A stretch of DNA of 64,000 bases from positions 1 through 64,000 of the forward strand of contig NZ_JAQSDN010000009.1 of assembly GCF_029945925.1 (NCBI RefSeq). Reading direction: 5' to 3'. This stretch comes from Polaromonas sp. GTDB lineage: Bacteria > Pseudomonadota > Gammaproteobacteria > Burkholderiales > Burkholderiaceae_C. A program made the position numbers and the translations under genes. Position 1 is the stretch's first letter. The number at the start of each line of letters is the position of its first letter. Positions 46,172-55,526 of this stretch are shown here, in pieces. The notes beneath the pieces were generated by a model. The model was not told where the DNA came from. It was given only the letters and a program-made list of their open reading frames with translations, and ran no database searches.

Positions 46172-46684
46172 TCAGGCACCGGTGGTTCGCCGCCAGGCCA
46201 GCACGGCAGCCACGATCTCTTCGGGCCGGCTGGACAGGTCGAAGCTTTGTGCATTTTCCTCCGGGCCGGGCGCTTCCAGCGTGCTGAGCTGGCTGGCCAG
46301 CAGCGACAGCGGCATGTAATGGCCGGTTCGCGCGGCCATGCGGGCCGCGAGCAAGGCGTAGTCGCCCTGCAGATGGAGAAAACGGGCGTCGGGCGCACCG
46401 CGCCGCAGGATGTCGCGGTAGGCCCGCTTGAGCGCCGAGCACGACAGCACCAGGCCCCGCCCGGCCGCCTGCGCCTGCTGGAGCCGTCCGGCCAGCGTTT
46501 GCAGCCAGCCCTCGCGGTCCTCGTCGCTCAGCGCGACCCCGGCCGCCATGCGCGCCACGTTGCTGGCGGGATGCAGGCTGTCGCCCTCAAGGAACTCCAG
46601 GCCCAGGGCTGCCGCCAGCTGGGCGCCCACGGTGCTTTTGCCGCAGCCGCTGACCCCCATGACCACAAAAATATCGGAACTCAT
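46172..46684 (-). CDS. gntK: Gluconokinase
   Basis: A 170-aa P-loop kinase with Walker A 'VMGVSGCGKSTVGAQLA', the gluconokinase block 'EFLEGDSLHPASNVARMAAGVALSDEDREGWL' and 'VLSCSALKRAYRDILR'. It phosphorylates D-gluconate to 6-phosphogluconate. ATG at 46684 is preferred to the track's TTG. It lies 31 nt after the enolase-superfamily gene. Confidence 0.94.
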   Translation of the reverse strand: MSSDIFVVMGVSGCGKSTVGAQLAAALGLEFLEGDSLHPASNVARMAAGVALSDEDREGWLQTLAGRLQQAQAAGRGLVLSCSALKRAYRDILRRGAPDARFLHLQGDYALLAARMAARTGHYMPLSLLASQLSTLEAPGPEENAQSFDLSSRPEEIVAAVLAWRRTTGA

Positions 46685-46715
46685 TGGCGTCACATTCTGC
46701 CTTGCCAACCAACGC

Positions 46716-47921
46716 CTAGGCTGACCAGCGCACCGTGGCGTCGGCGCGTTGGTGCAGGTCGGGCAACAGCTCCAGCCCCAAGCCGGGTTTGCCGTTCAGG
46801 CTGAGCATGCCTTGGGTCACCGTGGGCAACTCGGTCACGAGTTCCCTGTACCAGCCGGTGTAGAAAGCGCGCACGCTTTCCTGGATCAGGGCATTGGGGG
46901 CATGCAGGGACAGGTGGCTGGACGCCGCCCAGACCACCGGCCCGGTGCAGTCGTGCGGCGCCACCGGCAGCTGCCAGGCGTCGGCCATGGCCGCAATCTT
47001 GCGGGCTTCGGTCAGGCCGCCGCACCAGCTCAGGTCCAGCATGGCCACACCGGCCACACCGGTCTGCAGGTAGTCCTTGAAGCCCCACTTGTAGCTCAGA
47101 GTCTCGCTGGCGCAGATCAGCGCGTCGCAGTCTTTCGAATATTGTTTGAGCAGGTCCAGCGAGTCCATGCGAATCGCGTCTTCGTGCCAGAAGGTGTTGA
47201 AGGGCTTGAGCGCGCGCGCGATTTTCTGGGCCATCGGCAGCCGCCACAGGCTGTGGAACTCCACCATGATGTCCATCTGCTCGCCGACCGCGGAGCGGAT
47301 CTTGCGAAACGGCTCCAGCGCGAGGTCCAGGTCCGCGTTGCTGATGTATTGCCCATCGCTTTTTTCGGCCGCTGGATCGAAGGGCCAGATCTTCATCGCC
47401 GTCACGCCTTCGGAGAGCAGCGATTCGGCGAGTTCGTCGGCCCGGTGCAAAAAACCTTCGAGATCTTCGTACGGCCCGGCGTTGGCCTTTTTCGCGTCAC
47501 CGATGCCCCAGTTGGCGCTGGTCTGGTTGACGGTGCTGCGCACATACTGGTAGCCGGCGCAGGTGTTGTAGATGCGTATGCTGTCGCGGCTCTTGCCGCC
47601 CAGCGCGGTGTACAGCGGCATGTTGGCCGCCTTGCCGAAAATGTCCCACAGCGCGATGTCAATGGCCGAGTTGCCGCGCGTTTCCACGCCGGAGCCGCGC
47701 CAGCCGAGGTAACCGGTGATGTCCTTGTTGCGCGCCTCGATGGCCAGCGGATCCTTGCCCAGCAGCTTGGGACCGGCCCACTCGTGGATATAGGCTTCCA
47801 CCGCTTGCGCGCCCATGAAGGTTTCGCCGAGGCCGACCAGGCCTTCGTCGGTGTGGATGCGGACCCAGATGATGTTGGGAAACTCGCCCAGGCGCAGGGT
47901 TTCGACTTTGGTGATTTTCAA
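46716..47921 (-). CDS. Enolase-superfamily sugar-acid dehydratase (MR/MLE type)
   Basis: A 401-aa protein. The N-terminal capping domain ('LKITKVETLRLGEFPNIIWVRI') precedes the TIM barrel. Candidate active-site residues are Lys in 'TAMKIWPFDP', the metal ligands in 'IMVEFHSLW', 'WHEDAI' and 'CASETL', and the base His in 'PVAPHDCTGPV', as in galactonate-type dehydratases of the mandelate racemase group. TTG at 47921 with ggag upstream corresponds to the normal MKITK start. It probably dehydrates an aldonic acid imported by the adjacent TRAP system. Confidence 0.85.
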   Translation of the reverse strand: MKITKVETLRLGEFPNIIWVRIHTDEGLVGLGETFMGAQAVEAYIHEWAGPKLLGKDPLAIEARNKDITGYLGWRGSGVETRGNSAIDIALWDIFGKAANMPLYTALGGKSRDSIRIYNTCAGYQYVRSTVNQTSANWGIGDAKKANAGPYEDLEGFLHRADELAESLLSEGVTAMKIWPFDPAAEKSDGQYISNADLDLALEPFRKIRSAVGEQMDIMVEFHSLWRLPMAQKIARALKPFNTFWHEDAIRMDSLDLLKQYSKDCDALICASETLSYKWGFKDYLQTGVAGVAMLDLSWCGGLTEARKIAAMADAWQLPVAPHDCTGPVVWAASSHLSLHAPNALIQESVRAFYTGWYRELVTELPTVTQGMLSLNGKPGLGLELLPDLHQRADATVRWSA

Positions 47922-47992
47922 GGAAGACTCCGAAAAAAAAGGCCGCAAGAGTGAACCCCTACGGCCTTGTCGCGATCCGGCCGAAGCGCCGT

Positions 47993-49003
47993 TTAGCCGC
48001 CGCGTGCCTTCTTCAGCGCGTCCATCACCATCTTGACAGGCTCGGCGCCAATCGTCGGGACGTTCTTGTCATAAACGGGCTTGACCTTGTCGAACATGCG
48101 TTTCTGCTCGGCCGCACTCACCTCGTTGACCGTCATGGTCTTCCTCAGATTGGCCAGCGACTTCTCGTTCAAGGCACGGTTGGCCGCGCGCTGGACCTTC
48201 TGGCCTTCCATCGCCGCTTCACGCAACACCGCCTGCTCCTGCGGGTTCAGCTGATCCCAGAGCTTCTTGCTGTACAGCACCAGGAACGGTGTGTAGGCAT
48301 GGCGCGTCACGCTCAGGTACTTCTGCACCTCGCTGAACTTCGAGGTCTCGATGGTCACGAAGGGATTTTCCTGGCCATCGATGGTTTTGGTTTCCAGCGC
48401 GGTGAACACCTCGCCAAACGCCATGGGCACGGCGTTGGTGCCAAGCGTCTTGAAGGTGTCCAGGAAGATGTTGTTCTGCATCACACGGACCTTGACGCCT
48501 TCAAAGTCTTCCGCTTTGGCGACCGGCCGCTTGCTGTTGGTCAGGTTGCGGAAACCGTTTTCCCAGTAGGCCAGGTTGATCAGGCCGGCTTCTTCCAGCT
48601 TTTTGTTGAAGTAGGCGCCGGCCGGGCCGTCGAGCACCGCGTCGGCTTCCTTCTCGTTGGCAAACAGGAAGGGCAGATCGAAGGCGCCGAGCTCCTTGAC
48701 GATGCCCACCAGCGGCGAGCTCGAGGTGCACACCATCTCCTGGGTGCCGGCGCGCAGCGCCTGTGTCGCGGGCAAATCACCACCGGCGGAGCCGCCCCAG
48801 AAAGCGTTGATTTTCATCTTGCCGCCGGTCTTGGCGGCCAGCACTTCCTGCATCTTCTTGACACCGACGCCGACCGGGTGGTCCTCGTTCACGCCATTGG
48901 TGAACTTGATGGTGCGCTCGGCATACTGCGCGAAACTTGAAGTGGCCACCAGCAAGGCGGCCGCGGCCAGGGCCGAAGCGAGGGTTCTGCGTTTGAAAAA
49001 CAT
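47993..49003 (-). CDS. TRAP transporter solute-binding protein (DctP)
   Basis: A 336-aa periplasmic binding protein. Signal peptide ends ATSSFAQ; the mature chain has 'IKFTNGVNEDHPVGVGVKKMQEVLAAKTGGKMKI' and the conserved Arg region 'FEGVKVRVMQNNIFLDTFKTLGTNAVPMAFGEVFTAL' that binds the substrate carboxylate. Sequence resembles sugar-acid (uronate/aldonate) binders. aaggagac precedes the ATG. First gene transcribed after the permease pair. Confidence 0.92.
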   Translation of the reverse strand: MFFKRRTLASALAAAALLVATSSFAQYAERTIKFTNGVNEDHPVGVGVKKMQEVLAAKTGGKMKINAFWGGSAGGDLPATQALRAGTQEMVCTSSSPLVGIVKELGAFDLPFLFANEKEADAVLDGPAGAYFNKKLEEAGLINLAYWENGFRNLTNSKRPVAKAEDFEGVKVRVMQNNIFLDTFKTLGTNAVPMAFGEVFTALETKTIDGQENPFVTIETSKFSEVQKYLSVTRHAYTPFLVLYSKKLWDQLNPQEQAVLREAAMEGQKVQRAANRALNEKSLANLRKTMTVNEVSAAEQKRMFDKVKPVYDKNVPTIGAEPVKMVMDALKKARGG

Positions 49004-49046
49004 GGTTGTCTCCTTTATATAAACGACAGGGGTTGGGAAAGGGAAA

Positions 49047-50345
49047 TCACCGCATCAGCCATTTGAGCGGCTCGGTGACGATGGCTGGAAAAACAATCAA
49101 CAGGGACAACACGGCCAGTTGCGCCAGCAGAAAGGGCAGAACGCCCTTGAACGCGGTGTCCATGCTGATCTTTGCAACGCCGCACACCACGTTGAGCACG
49201 GTACCCACCGGCGGCGTGATCAGGCCGATGGCGTTGTTCATGATGAACATGATGCCGAAATACACCGGGTCGATGCCGGCCTTGAGCACCACCGGCATCA
49301 GCACCGGCGTGAGGATCAGCACCGTCGGCGTGAAGTCGAGCGCGGTGCCAACAACCACGACAAGCACCATCATCACCACCATCAGCAGCATCTTGTTGTC
49401 CATGAAAGGTGCCATCAGGCCGGCAACTTCCGTGGGAATGTTGGCCACCGTGATCAGCCAGGCGCTGACCATGGCTGCGGCCACGAGGAACATCACCACG
49501 GCCGTGGTCTTGCCGGCCGCCAGGATGAGGCCATACAGCTCGGACCACTTGAGTTCGCGGTAGATGAACATGCCGACGACAAAGCTGTAGACCGCGGCCA
49601 CCACGGCCGCTTCGGTCGGCGTGAAGATGCCGAACTTCATGCCGCCAATGATGACGATGGGCAGGGTCAATGCAAAGCCGCCTTGAGCCGTGATGCGCAG
49701 CCGGTCAGGCATGGGCATCCTGGGGGCCGCAGGCACGTTTTCCTTCCTGGCCAACCACCACCAGGTCAGCCCGATCGCCGCGCCCATCAGGATGCCCGGC
49801 ACGATGCCGGCCAGAAACAGCTTGGTGATGGAGACGTTGCCGGCCACGCCGAAAATGATCAGGCCGATGGAAGGCGGTATCACCGGCGCAATGATGCCGC
49901 CAGACGCAATCAGCCCCGAGGCCCGGCCCACGTTGTAACCGGCAGCCCGCATCATGGGAATCAGCAGCGCGGCCAGCGCAGCGGTGTCCGCAATCGCCGA
50001 GCCCGACAGCGACGCCATGATCACCGCCGCAATCACCGTGACGTAACCGAGGCCGCCGCGAAAATGCCCGACCCAGGCCATCGCGAGGTTGACAATGCGG
50101 CGGCTGATGCCACCGGCATTCATGAACTCGCCGGCCAGCAGGAAAAACGGCACAGCCAGCAGGGGGAAGTTGTCGGCACCGTCGACAAAACGCTGGGCCA
50201 GGATCTGGCTGTCGAAAGTGACGAGGCCGCTGGTGGCGGCCAGGAAAGCCATCAGCGCGACACCGCAGACCAGCAGTGCATAGGCGATCGGCATGCCAAT
50301 CGCCATGGCGGCCAGCAGGCTGAGGATAAAAACGCTAACAGTCAT
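49047..50345 (-). CDS. TRAP transporter large permease (DctM)
   Basis: A 432-aa polytopic membrane protein of the DctM/IT superfamily, with signature 'GMPIAYALLVCGVALM', 'LAVPFFLLAGEFMNAGGISRRIVNLAMAWVGHFRGGLGYVTV' and 'IMASLSGSAIADTAALAALLIPMM'. It forms the Na+-coupled channel of the TRAP transporter. ATG 50345 is taken as the start (MTVSVFIL); the ribosome site is weak. Confidence 0.93.
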   Translation of the reverse strand: MTVSVFILSLLAAMAIGMPIAYALLVCGVALMAFLAATSGLVTFDSQILAQRFVDGADNFPLLAVPFFLLAGEFMNAGGISRRIVNLAMAWVGHFRGGLGYVTVIAAVIMASLSGSAIADTAALAALLIPMMRAAGYNVGRASGLIASGGIIAPVIPPSIGLIIFGVAGNVSITKLFLAGIVPGILMGAAIGLTWWWLARKENVPAAPRMPMPDRLRITAQGGFALTLPIVIIGGMKFGIFTPTEAAVVAAVYSFVVGMFIYRELKWSELYGLILAAGKTTAVVMFLVAAAMVSAWLITVANIPTEVAGLMAPFMDNKMLLMVVMMVLVVVVGTALDFTPTVLILTPVLMPVVLKAGIDPVYFGIMFIMNNAIGLITPPVGTVLNVVCGVAKISMDTAFKGVLPFLLAQLAVLSLLIVFPAIVTEPLKWLMR

Positions 50346-50370
50346 GTGTTGGCCTCGCGCCTGCACCGTA

Positions 50371-50399
50371 CCGTGCGTCCTGAGCTTGTCGAAAGATCA
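50371..50399. repeat. Half-site of the REP-like repeat between TRAP genes
   Basis: 'tcctgagcttgtcgaaagatca' matches one arm of the 6778-6870 element. It sits between the small and large permease genes and overlaps the small-permease stop. Confidence 0.65.
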
Positions 50400-50960
50400 T
50401 GCCTTGCTTCCCTGGATTTGTTTTTCGACGTCGGCCAGGCCTTCGGTTTCGATCACCTGCACCAGCTCTTCCTCGCTGATGCGCCCCGTCACCAGCCGGA
50501 ACAGCACGTTGAGATTGATGATGGCCATCACCACACTGACGACGTAGCCGATGCCGTAAATCCAGATCATGGAAATGCCGACCACCGGCGAAACATTGGT
50601 GACCTGCAGCTCGTGCATCTTGAAAGTGCCCATGAAAAAAAGCACATTGCAAAACAGCATCAGGGCTTCGCTCAGGAAGAGGCAGACTTTTTTGCCCAGC
50701 ACCGGCAGGTGCTTGATCAGCGTGTCCACGCCCAGATGCCCGCCTTCGTGCATGGCCAGCATCGCGCCGATGTAGGTCAGCCAGATGAAGAAATACCTCG
50801 ACATTTCGTCGGAGACGGAGATGCCGGAATTGAAGGCGTAACGCAGCACCACGTTGCCGAACACCATGATGACCATGGCCACCATGCAGACGACCACCAG
50901 CAGCTCCAGGAACTTGAAGAACCTGTAAATCGCCGCATCCATCATTTTTTGCAAATTCAT
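50397..50960 (-). CDS. TRAP transporter small permease (DctQ)
   Basis: A 187-aa four-helix membrane protein ('LELLVVVCMVAMVIMVFGNVVLRYAFNSGISVSDEMSRYFFIWLTYIGAMLAM') typical of DctQ. The C-terminal soluble tail (ISEEELVQVIETEGLADVEKQIQGSKA) is a little longer than usual. It pairs with DctM and DctP downstream. Confidence 0.92.
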   Translation of the reverse strand: MNLQKMMDAAIYRFFKFLELLVVVCMVAMVIMVFGNVVLRYAFNSGISVSDEMSRYFFIWLTYIGAMLAMHEGGHLGVDTLIKHLPVLGKKVCLFLSEALMLFCNVLFFMGTFKMHELQVTNVSPVVGISMIWIYGIGYVVSVVMAIINLNVLFRLVTGRISEEELVQVIETEGLADVEKQIQGSKA

Positions 50961-50987
50961 CTTTCGCCTGTTGTCGGGTGGGATGGC

Positions 50988-51731
50988 TCAGGCCGCCTTG
51001 AGCTGCCGTGCGGGGCTGCTCAGAATGGGCAGGCGGCGCCGCGAGGCCAGCACCTCTTCGATGTCTTCTTTCGCGCCGTCGATCAGCACGCGGATCGCGC
51101 GCTCGGCTTCGTCGGGCTGGTGCGCGATCACCGCGTCCAGCACGGCACGGTGCAGCGGCAGGGAGTGGGCCGGGCCGTCCTTGCGGCGTGTGGAAATTTC
51201 AAAGCTGGTGCGCAGCAGCGCGCCCAGCGCCTTGCTCATCTGCACCAGCATGCGGTTGCGGCTGGCGCGCAGCAGGCCCTGGTGAAAACGCAGGTCGTGC
51301 GTGACATAGTCGCCGCCCTCTTCGACGGCATGTTTCATACCTGCATAAGCGGCCTCGACCTCGGCAATGTCCTGCGCCGTGGCGCGCTCTGCCGCCAGGC
51401 GCATCGCGGCGGGCTCCACCACACGGCGCAGGTCCTGCAGGTCGCGCAAGAATTCGGGGGTCAGTCCCGCCTTGGACTGCCAGATGATGACGTCGGGGTC
51501 GAACCAGTTCCAGTGGTCCTCCGACAACACGCGGGTGCCCACCTTGGGCCCGGTGGTCATCAGGCCCTTGGCGATCAGCGACTTGACCGCCTCGCGCACC
51601 ACCGTGCGGCTGACACCGAGTTCCTGGCACAACACCGGCTCGGGCGGGATCGACGCCCCCACGGCATACCGGCCCGCAACAATGGCTTCGCCAAGGTGGT
51701 CAACCGTGTTGCCGTGGACGTTTTTGATCAT
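50988..51731 (-). CDS. GntR/FadR-family regulator with FCD domain
   Basis: A 247-aa regulator: N-terminal winged helix ('LGEAIVAGRYAVGASIPPEPVLCQELGVSRTVVREAVKSLIAKGLM') and C-terminal all-helical FCD ligand domain with metal-binding His candidates ('DLRFHQGLLRAS', 'LHRAVLDAV'). Typical effectors are sugar acids. It sits at the centre of the divergent catabolic locus and most likely represses both arms through the operator at 51773. Confidence 0.93.
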   Translation of the reverse strand: MIKNVHGNTVDHLGEAIVAGRYAVGASIPPEPVLCQELGVSRTVVREAVKSLIAKGLMTTGPKVGTRVLSEDHWNWFDPDVIIWQSKAGLTPEFLRDLQDLRRVVEPAAMRLAAERATAQDIAEVEAAYAGMKHAVEEGGDYVTHDLRFHQGLLRASRNRMLVQMSKALGALLRTSFEISTRRKDGPAHSLPLHRAVLDAVIAHQPDEAERAIRVLIDGAKEDIEEVLASRRRLPILSSPARQLKAA

Positions 51732-51772
51732 TGCCGCCTGTTTAGTGGTTATTACTAGGAGTCGCGGCGCAA

Positions 51773-51783
51773 TGGTATGACGA
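51773..51783. promoter_or_regulatory. FadR-subfamily operator
   Basis: tggtatgacga fits the FadR-subfamily consensus TnGTnnnACnA exactly. A second related dyad, tagt...acta, lies nearby at 51742-51756. Both are in the gap between the GntR gene and the dehydratase gene, where a shared operator is expected. Confidence 0.55.
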
Positions 51784-51813
51784 TAATATGTTTATCAATT
51801 AAGGATTTTCCCT

Positions 51814-53556
51814 ATGACCGACCCCAAGACCCCCCGGAAGAAACCCGAAGAGCTGCGCAGCCAGCAATGGTTTGGCCGCCAGGACCGCGACGGCTTCGCC
51901 TACCGCAGCTGGGTCAAGGGCAAGGGTGTGCCGCACGACCAGTTCGACGGCCGGCCCGTCATCGGCATCTGCAACACCTTCAGCGAACTAACGCCCTGCA
52001 ACAGCCACTTCCGCACGATTGCCGAGCAGGTCAAGATCGGTGTGTATGAGGCCGGCGGTTTCCCGCTCGAGTTCCCGGTCATGTCCTTGGGCGAAACCCT
52101 GCTGCGCCCGACCGCCATGTTGTACCGCAACCTCGCCAGCATGGACGTGGAGGAAAGCATTCGCGGCAACCCGATCGACGGCGTGGTGCTCTTGATGGGC
52201 TGCGACAAGACCACACCTTCGCTGGTGATGGGTGCGGCCAGCGTGGACCTGCCCACCGTGGGCGTCAGCGGCGGCCCCATGCTCAGCGGCAAATGGCGCG
52301 GCCAGGAGCTCGGCTCGGGCACGGGCGTCTGGAGCATGAGTGAGCAGGTGCGTGCAGGCACCCTCAAGCTCGCCGACTTTTTTGAAGCTGAAAGCTGCAT
52401 GCACCGCAGCCACGGCCACTGCATGACCATGGGCACGGCCAGCACCATGGCCAGCATGGTCGAGGCGCTGGGCATCGGCCTGCCGGGCAACGCGGCCTAC
52501 CCGGCCGTCGATGGCCGGCGCAATGTGCTGGCGCGCATGGCCGGACGCCGCGCGGTCGAGATGGTGCATGAGGACCTGACACTCTCGAAAATCCTGACAC
52601 GCGAGGCCTTCGAAAACGCCATCAAGACCCTGGCGGCGATTGGCGGCTCCACCAACGCGGTGATCCACCTGATTGCCATGGCCGGGCGTATCGGCGTCAA
52701 GCTCACGGTGGACGACTTCGACCGCCTGGCCAGCGAGTTGCCCTGCCTGGTCAACCTGCAGCCTTCGGGAAAATTCCTGATGGAAGACTTCTGCTACGCC
52801 GGCGGCCTGCCGGTGGTCATGAAGGAAATCGCGCAGCACCTGCACACGGGCGCCATCACCGCCAACGGAAAAACCATCGGCGAGAACATTGCCGATGCGC
52901 AAAACTACAACACCGAAGTGATCATGCCGCTGGCCACGCCGTTCAAGGACAAGGCCGGCATTGCCGTGCTGCGCGGCAACCTGTCGCCGCGCGGCGCCGT
53001 CATCAAGCCGAGCGCTGCGACGCCCGCACTCATGGTGCACACCGGCCGCGCGGTGGTGTTTGAAAACATCGAGGATTTCCACAAGCGCATCGACGACGAA
53101 GACCTCGACATCGACGAGACCTGCGTGATGGTGCTGAAAAACTGCGGCCCCAAGGGTTACCCCGGCATGGCCGAGGTGGGCAACATGCCGCTGCCACCCA
53201 AGGTGCTGCGCAAGGGCATCACCGACATGGTGCGCATCAGCGACGCCCGCATGAGTGGCACCGCCTACGGCACCGTGGTGCTGCACACGGCGCCCGAAGC
53301 GGCGGCCGGCGGCCCGCTGGCGATTGTGCAGAACGGCGACCTGATCGAACTCAATGTGCCCGAGCGCAAGCTGCATCTGCACATCAGCGACGAGGAACTG
53401 GCGCGCCGCCTGGCCGAATGGAAGGCACCCCCGCCGCCGCTGTCTTCGGGTTACTGGAAGCTGTATGTCGACCATGTGCTGCAGGCCGACGAGGGTGTGG
53501 ACCTGGACTTCCTGGTCGGCAAACGCGGCTCCTTCGTGCCGCGCGACAACCACTGA
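51814..53556 (+). CDS. IlvD/Edd-family sugar-acid dehydratase
   Basis: A 580-aa Fe-S dehydratase. Cys residues of the [2Fe-2S] site appear in 'SELTPCNSHF', 'LLMGCDKTTPS' and 'SCMHRSHGHCMTMGTASTMA'. The C-terminal 'DARMSGTAYGTVVLH' block holds the catalytic Ser region. Length and N-terminus (KKPEELRSQQWFGRQDRDGFAYRSWVKGKG) match pentonate/hexonate dehydratases such as L-arabonate dehydratase rather than IlvD. It dehydrates an aldonate to a 2-keto-3-deoxy acid. First gene of the right arm. Confidence 0.93.
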   Translation: MTDPKTPRKKPEELRSQQWFGRQDRDGFAYRSWVKGKGVPHDQFDGRPVIGICNTFSELTPCNSHFRTIAEQVKIGVYEAGGFPLEFPVMSLGETLLRPTAMLYRNLASMDVEESIRGNPIDGVVLLMGCDKTTPSLVMGAASVDLPTVGVSGGPMLSGKWRGQELGSGTGVWSMSEQVRAGTLKLADFFEAESCMHRSHGHCMTMGTASTMASMVEALGIGLPGNAAYPAVDGRRNVLARMAGRRAVEMVHEDLTLSKILTREAFENAIKTLAAIGGSTNAVIHLIAMAGRIGVKLTVDDFDRLASELPCLVNLQPSGKFLMEDFCYAGGLPVVMKEIAQHLHTGAITANGKTIGENIADAQNYNTEVIMPLATPFKDKAGIAVLRGNLSPRGAVIKPSAATPALMVHTGRAVVFENIEDFHKRIDDEDLDIDETCVMVLKNCGPKGYPGMAEVGNMPLPPKVLRKGITDMVRISDARMSGTAYGTVVLHTAPEAAAGGPLAIVQNGDLIELNVPERKLHLHISDEELARRLAEWKAPPPPLSSGYWKLYVDHVLQADEGVDLDFLVGKRGSFVPRDNH

Positions 53557-53571
53557 TTCACAAGGCTTGAC

Positions 53572-54573
53572 ATGAAATTACTCATCACGGGCGGCGCCGG
53601 TTTTGTGGGCGCCAGGCTGGCCCGCGCGATTCTCCAGAAGGGCCGGCTCGATGGCCAGGCCATTGACGAGCTGCACATTGCCGACATGTTTGCACCGCCC
53701 GCCGATCTGGCGGCCGACAAGCGGGTGCGGGTGCACACCGGCCCGCTGCTCAATCAGTCGGCCCTGTTTGCCAGCGGCTTCGACGCCGTGTTCCACCTGG
53801 CCTCGGCCGTGTCGGGCGAGTGCGAGCTGGACTTCGACCTGGGCCTGCGTTCCAACCTCGACAGCACCCGCCTTCTGCTCGACGGCCTGCGCCAGGCCGG
53901 CAATGCCCCGCGCCTGGTGTTCGCCAGTTCGGTGGCGGTATTCGGCCCCGACGCGTCCAACCCCCTGCCCGACCTCGTGAGCGACCACACCCTGCCGTCG
54001 CCGCAGACCTCCTACGGCACCCACAAGCTGGTGTGCGAACACCTGATTGCCGACTACACCCGCAAGGGTTTTGTCGATGGCCGCTCGGCGCGCCTGATGA
54101 CGGTCACCGTGCGCCCGGGCAAGCCCAACGGCGCGGCGTCCTCGTTTTTTAGCGGCATCATCCGCGAGCCCCTGGCCGGCGAGGAAACCACCTGCCCGGT
54201 GGACGCCAACGTCACACATCCGGTGTCATCGCCGTCGAACACGGTGCATGGCCTGATCACCGTGTTCGAGGCCAGCCAGCAAGCCATGGGCGGGCGCCTG
54301 GCACTCAACCTGCCCGGCCTCAATGTCAGCGTCGGCGAGATGCTGCAGGCCCTGGAAGAGGTTGCCGGCCCCGAGGTCCGCCGGCGGGTGCGCTTCGAAC
54401 GCGACGAACGCATCGCCGGCATCGTGGCCAACTGGGCGCGCGGCGCCAGCGCCGGCCGGGCGCACGCCCTCGGCCTGAAGCCCGACGCGTCCTTCAAGGC
54501 CATCATTGAACAGTACATCGAGGATTGCCGCAGCCCCGCCTACCCGGCGGGTGCCCTGCAGGGCATGTCCTGA
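53572..54573 (+). CDS. denD: NAD-dependent dehydrogenase/epimerase of the DenD type
   Basis: A 333-aa extended SDR. Rossmann motif 'MKLLITGGAGFVGARLARAIL', catalytic 'SYGTHKLVCEHL' (YxxxK) and the family block 'MTVTVRPGKPNGAASSFFSGIIREPLAGEE' match D-erythronate 2-dehydrogenase (DenD) and related sugar-acid enzymes. In this locus it may oxidise a four- to six-carbon sugar acid. It is 15 nt after the dehydratase, so co-transcribed. Confidence 0.85.
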   Translation: MKLLITGGAGFVGARLARAILQKGRLDGQAIDELHIADMFAPPADLAADKRVRVHTGPLLNQSALFASGFDAVFHLASAVSGECELDFDLGLRSNLDSTRLLLDGLRQAGNAPRLVFASSVAVFGPDASNPLPDLVSDHTLPSPQTSYGTHKLVCEHLIADYTRKGFVDGRSARLMTVTVRPGKPNGAASSFFSGIIREPLAGEETTCPVDANVTHPVSSPSNTVHGLITVFEASQQAMGGRLALNLPGLNVSVGEMLQALEEVAGPEVRRRVRFERDERIAGIVANWARGASAGRAHALGLKPDASFKAIIEQYIEDCRSPAYPAGALQGMS

Positions 54574-54614
54574 ACCATGCCCACCGGCATGCCTGGCCCC
54601 ATCCCTGGTCCCGC

Positions 54615-55526
54615 ATGAACGGCCGACGACTGCTGGCCGTGGACTGGGGCACCTCGTCGCTGCGCGGGGCGCTGGTCGCGCCCGATGGCCAGGTGCTGGA
54701 AGAACGTGCCCTGGCGCGCGGCATCCTCAGCGTGGCGGCCGGCGAATTTCCGGCAGTTTTTGAAAACGCGTTTGGCGACTGGATGACGGCCGGCACGCTG
54801 TGCCTGATTTCGGGCATGGCCGGCAGCCAGCAGGGTTGGCGGGAAGCGCCCTACTGCGCCTGTCCGGCCGGTTTCAGCGACATCGCCGCGAGGCTTGAAT
54901 GGCTGGAGCCTGGCCGCATTGCCATCGTGCCCGGCCTCAGCATCAGCACGGACGGTGTCCCCGATGTCATGCGCGGCGAGGAAACGCAGATCGTCGGTGC
55001 CCTGCTGCTGCTGGGCATCGCCGATGCACGCCTGGTGCTGCCGGGGACCCACAGCAAATGGGTCACGGTCGCCGGCGGCCGCATCACGGATTTTTCGACC
55101 TGGATGACCGGCGAGTTTTACGCCCTGCTGCGCCAGCACTCGATTCTGGCGCGCACGCTGCCCGCGGGGGAGCCGCCGGCAGACACCGCCGCTTTCGGGC
55201 AGGGCGTGGCCCGCGCGCTGGCCGGCCCCGGCCTGCTGCACACGGCCTTCAGCACGCGCACCCTGTCCCTGTTCCAGCGCATGGCGCCCGATACCCTGCC
55301 CAGCTACCTGTCAGGGCTGGTCATCGGCGAAGAACTCAAGGGCCAGAACCTGCAGCGCGGCGAGTCCGTGGTGCTCATGGGTGCAGAGGCGTTGACCGCG
55401 CGTTATGAACAGGCGCTGGCGCAGCTGGACGTGACGGTCCGGCGCGTGGGCGCCAGTGCCACCTGGCGCGGCCTGCGCGCCATTGCCGATACCTTGCCTA
55501 CACCCCCCTCTTCCATGAACCCATGA
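54615..55526 (+). CDS. dgoK: 2-dehydro-3-deoxygalactonokinase
   Basis: A 303-aa kinase beginning MNGRRLLAVDWGTSSLRGAL, the actin-like phosphate-1 motif of DgoK, with 'GMAGSQQGWREAPYCACPAG', 'VPGLS' and 'DVMRGEETQIVGAL' characteristic of the family. It phosphorylates 2-keto-3-deoxygalactonate. ATG 54615 is chosen over the track's earlier start. Its stop overlaps the dgoA start. Confidence 0.93.
   Translation: MNGRRLLAVDWGTSSLRGALVAPDGQVLEERALARGILSVAAGEFPAVFENAFGDWMTAGTLCLISGMAGSQQGWREAPYCACPAGFSDIAARLEWLEPGRIAIVPGLSISTDGVPDVMRGEETQIVGALLLLGIADARLVLPGTHSKWVTVAGGRITDFSTWMTGEFYALLRQHSILARTLPAGEPPADTAAFGQGVARALAGPGLLHTAFSTRTLSLFQRMAPDTLPSYLSGLVIGEELKGQNLQRGESVVLMGAEALTARYEQALAQLDVTVRRVGASATWRGLRAIADTLPTPPSSMNP

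Noticed and set aside
49119-51758. 879-aa plus-strand ORF antisense to the TRAP genes
   Set aside because: His/Asp/Gln-rich shadow; the minus strand encodes DctM, DctQ and GntR with clear motifs.
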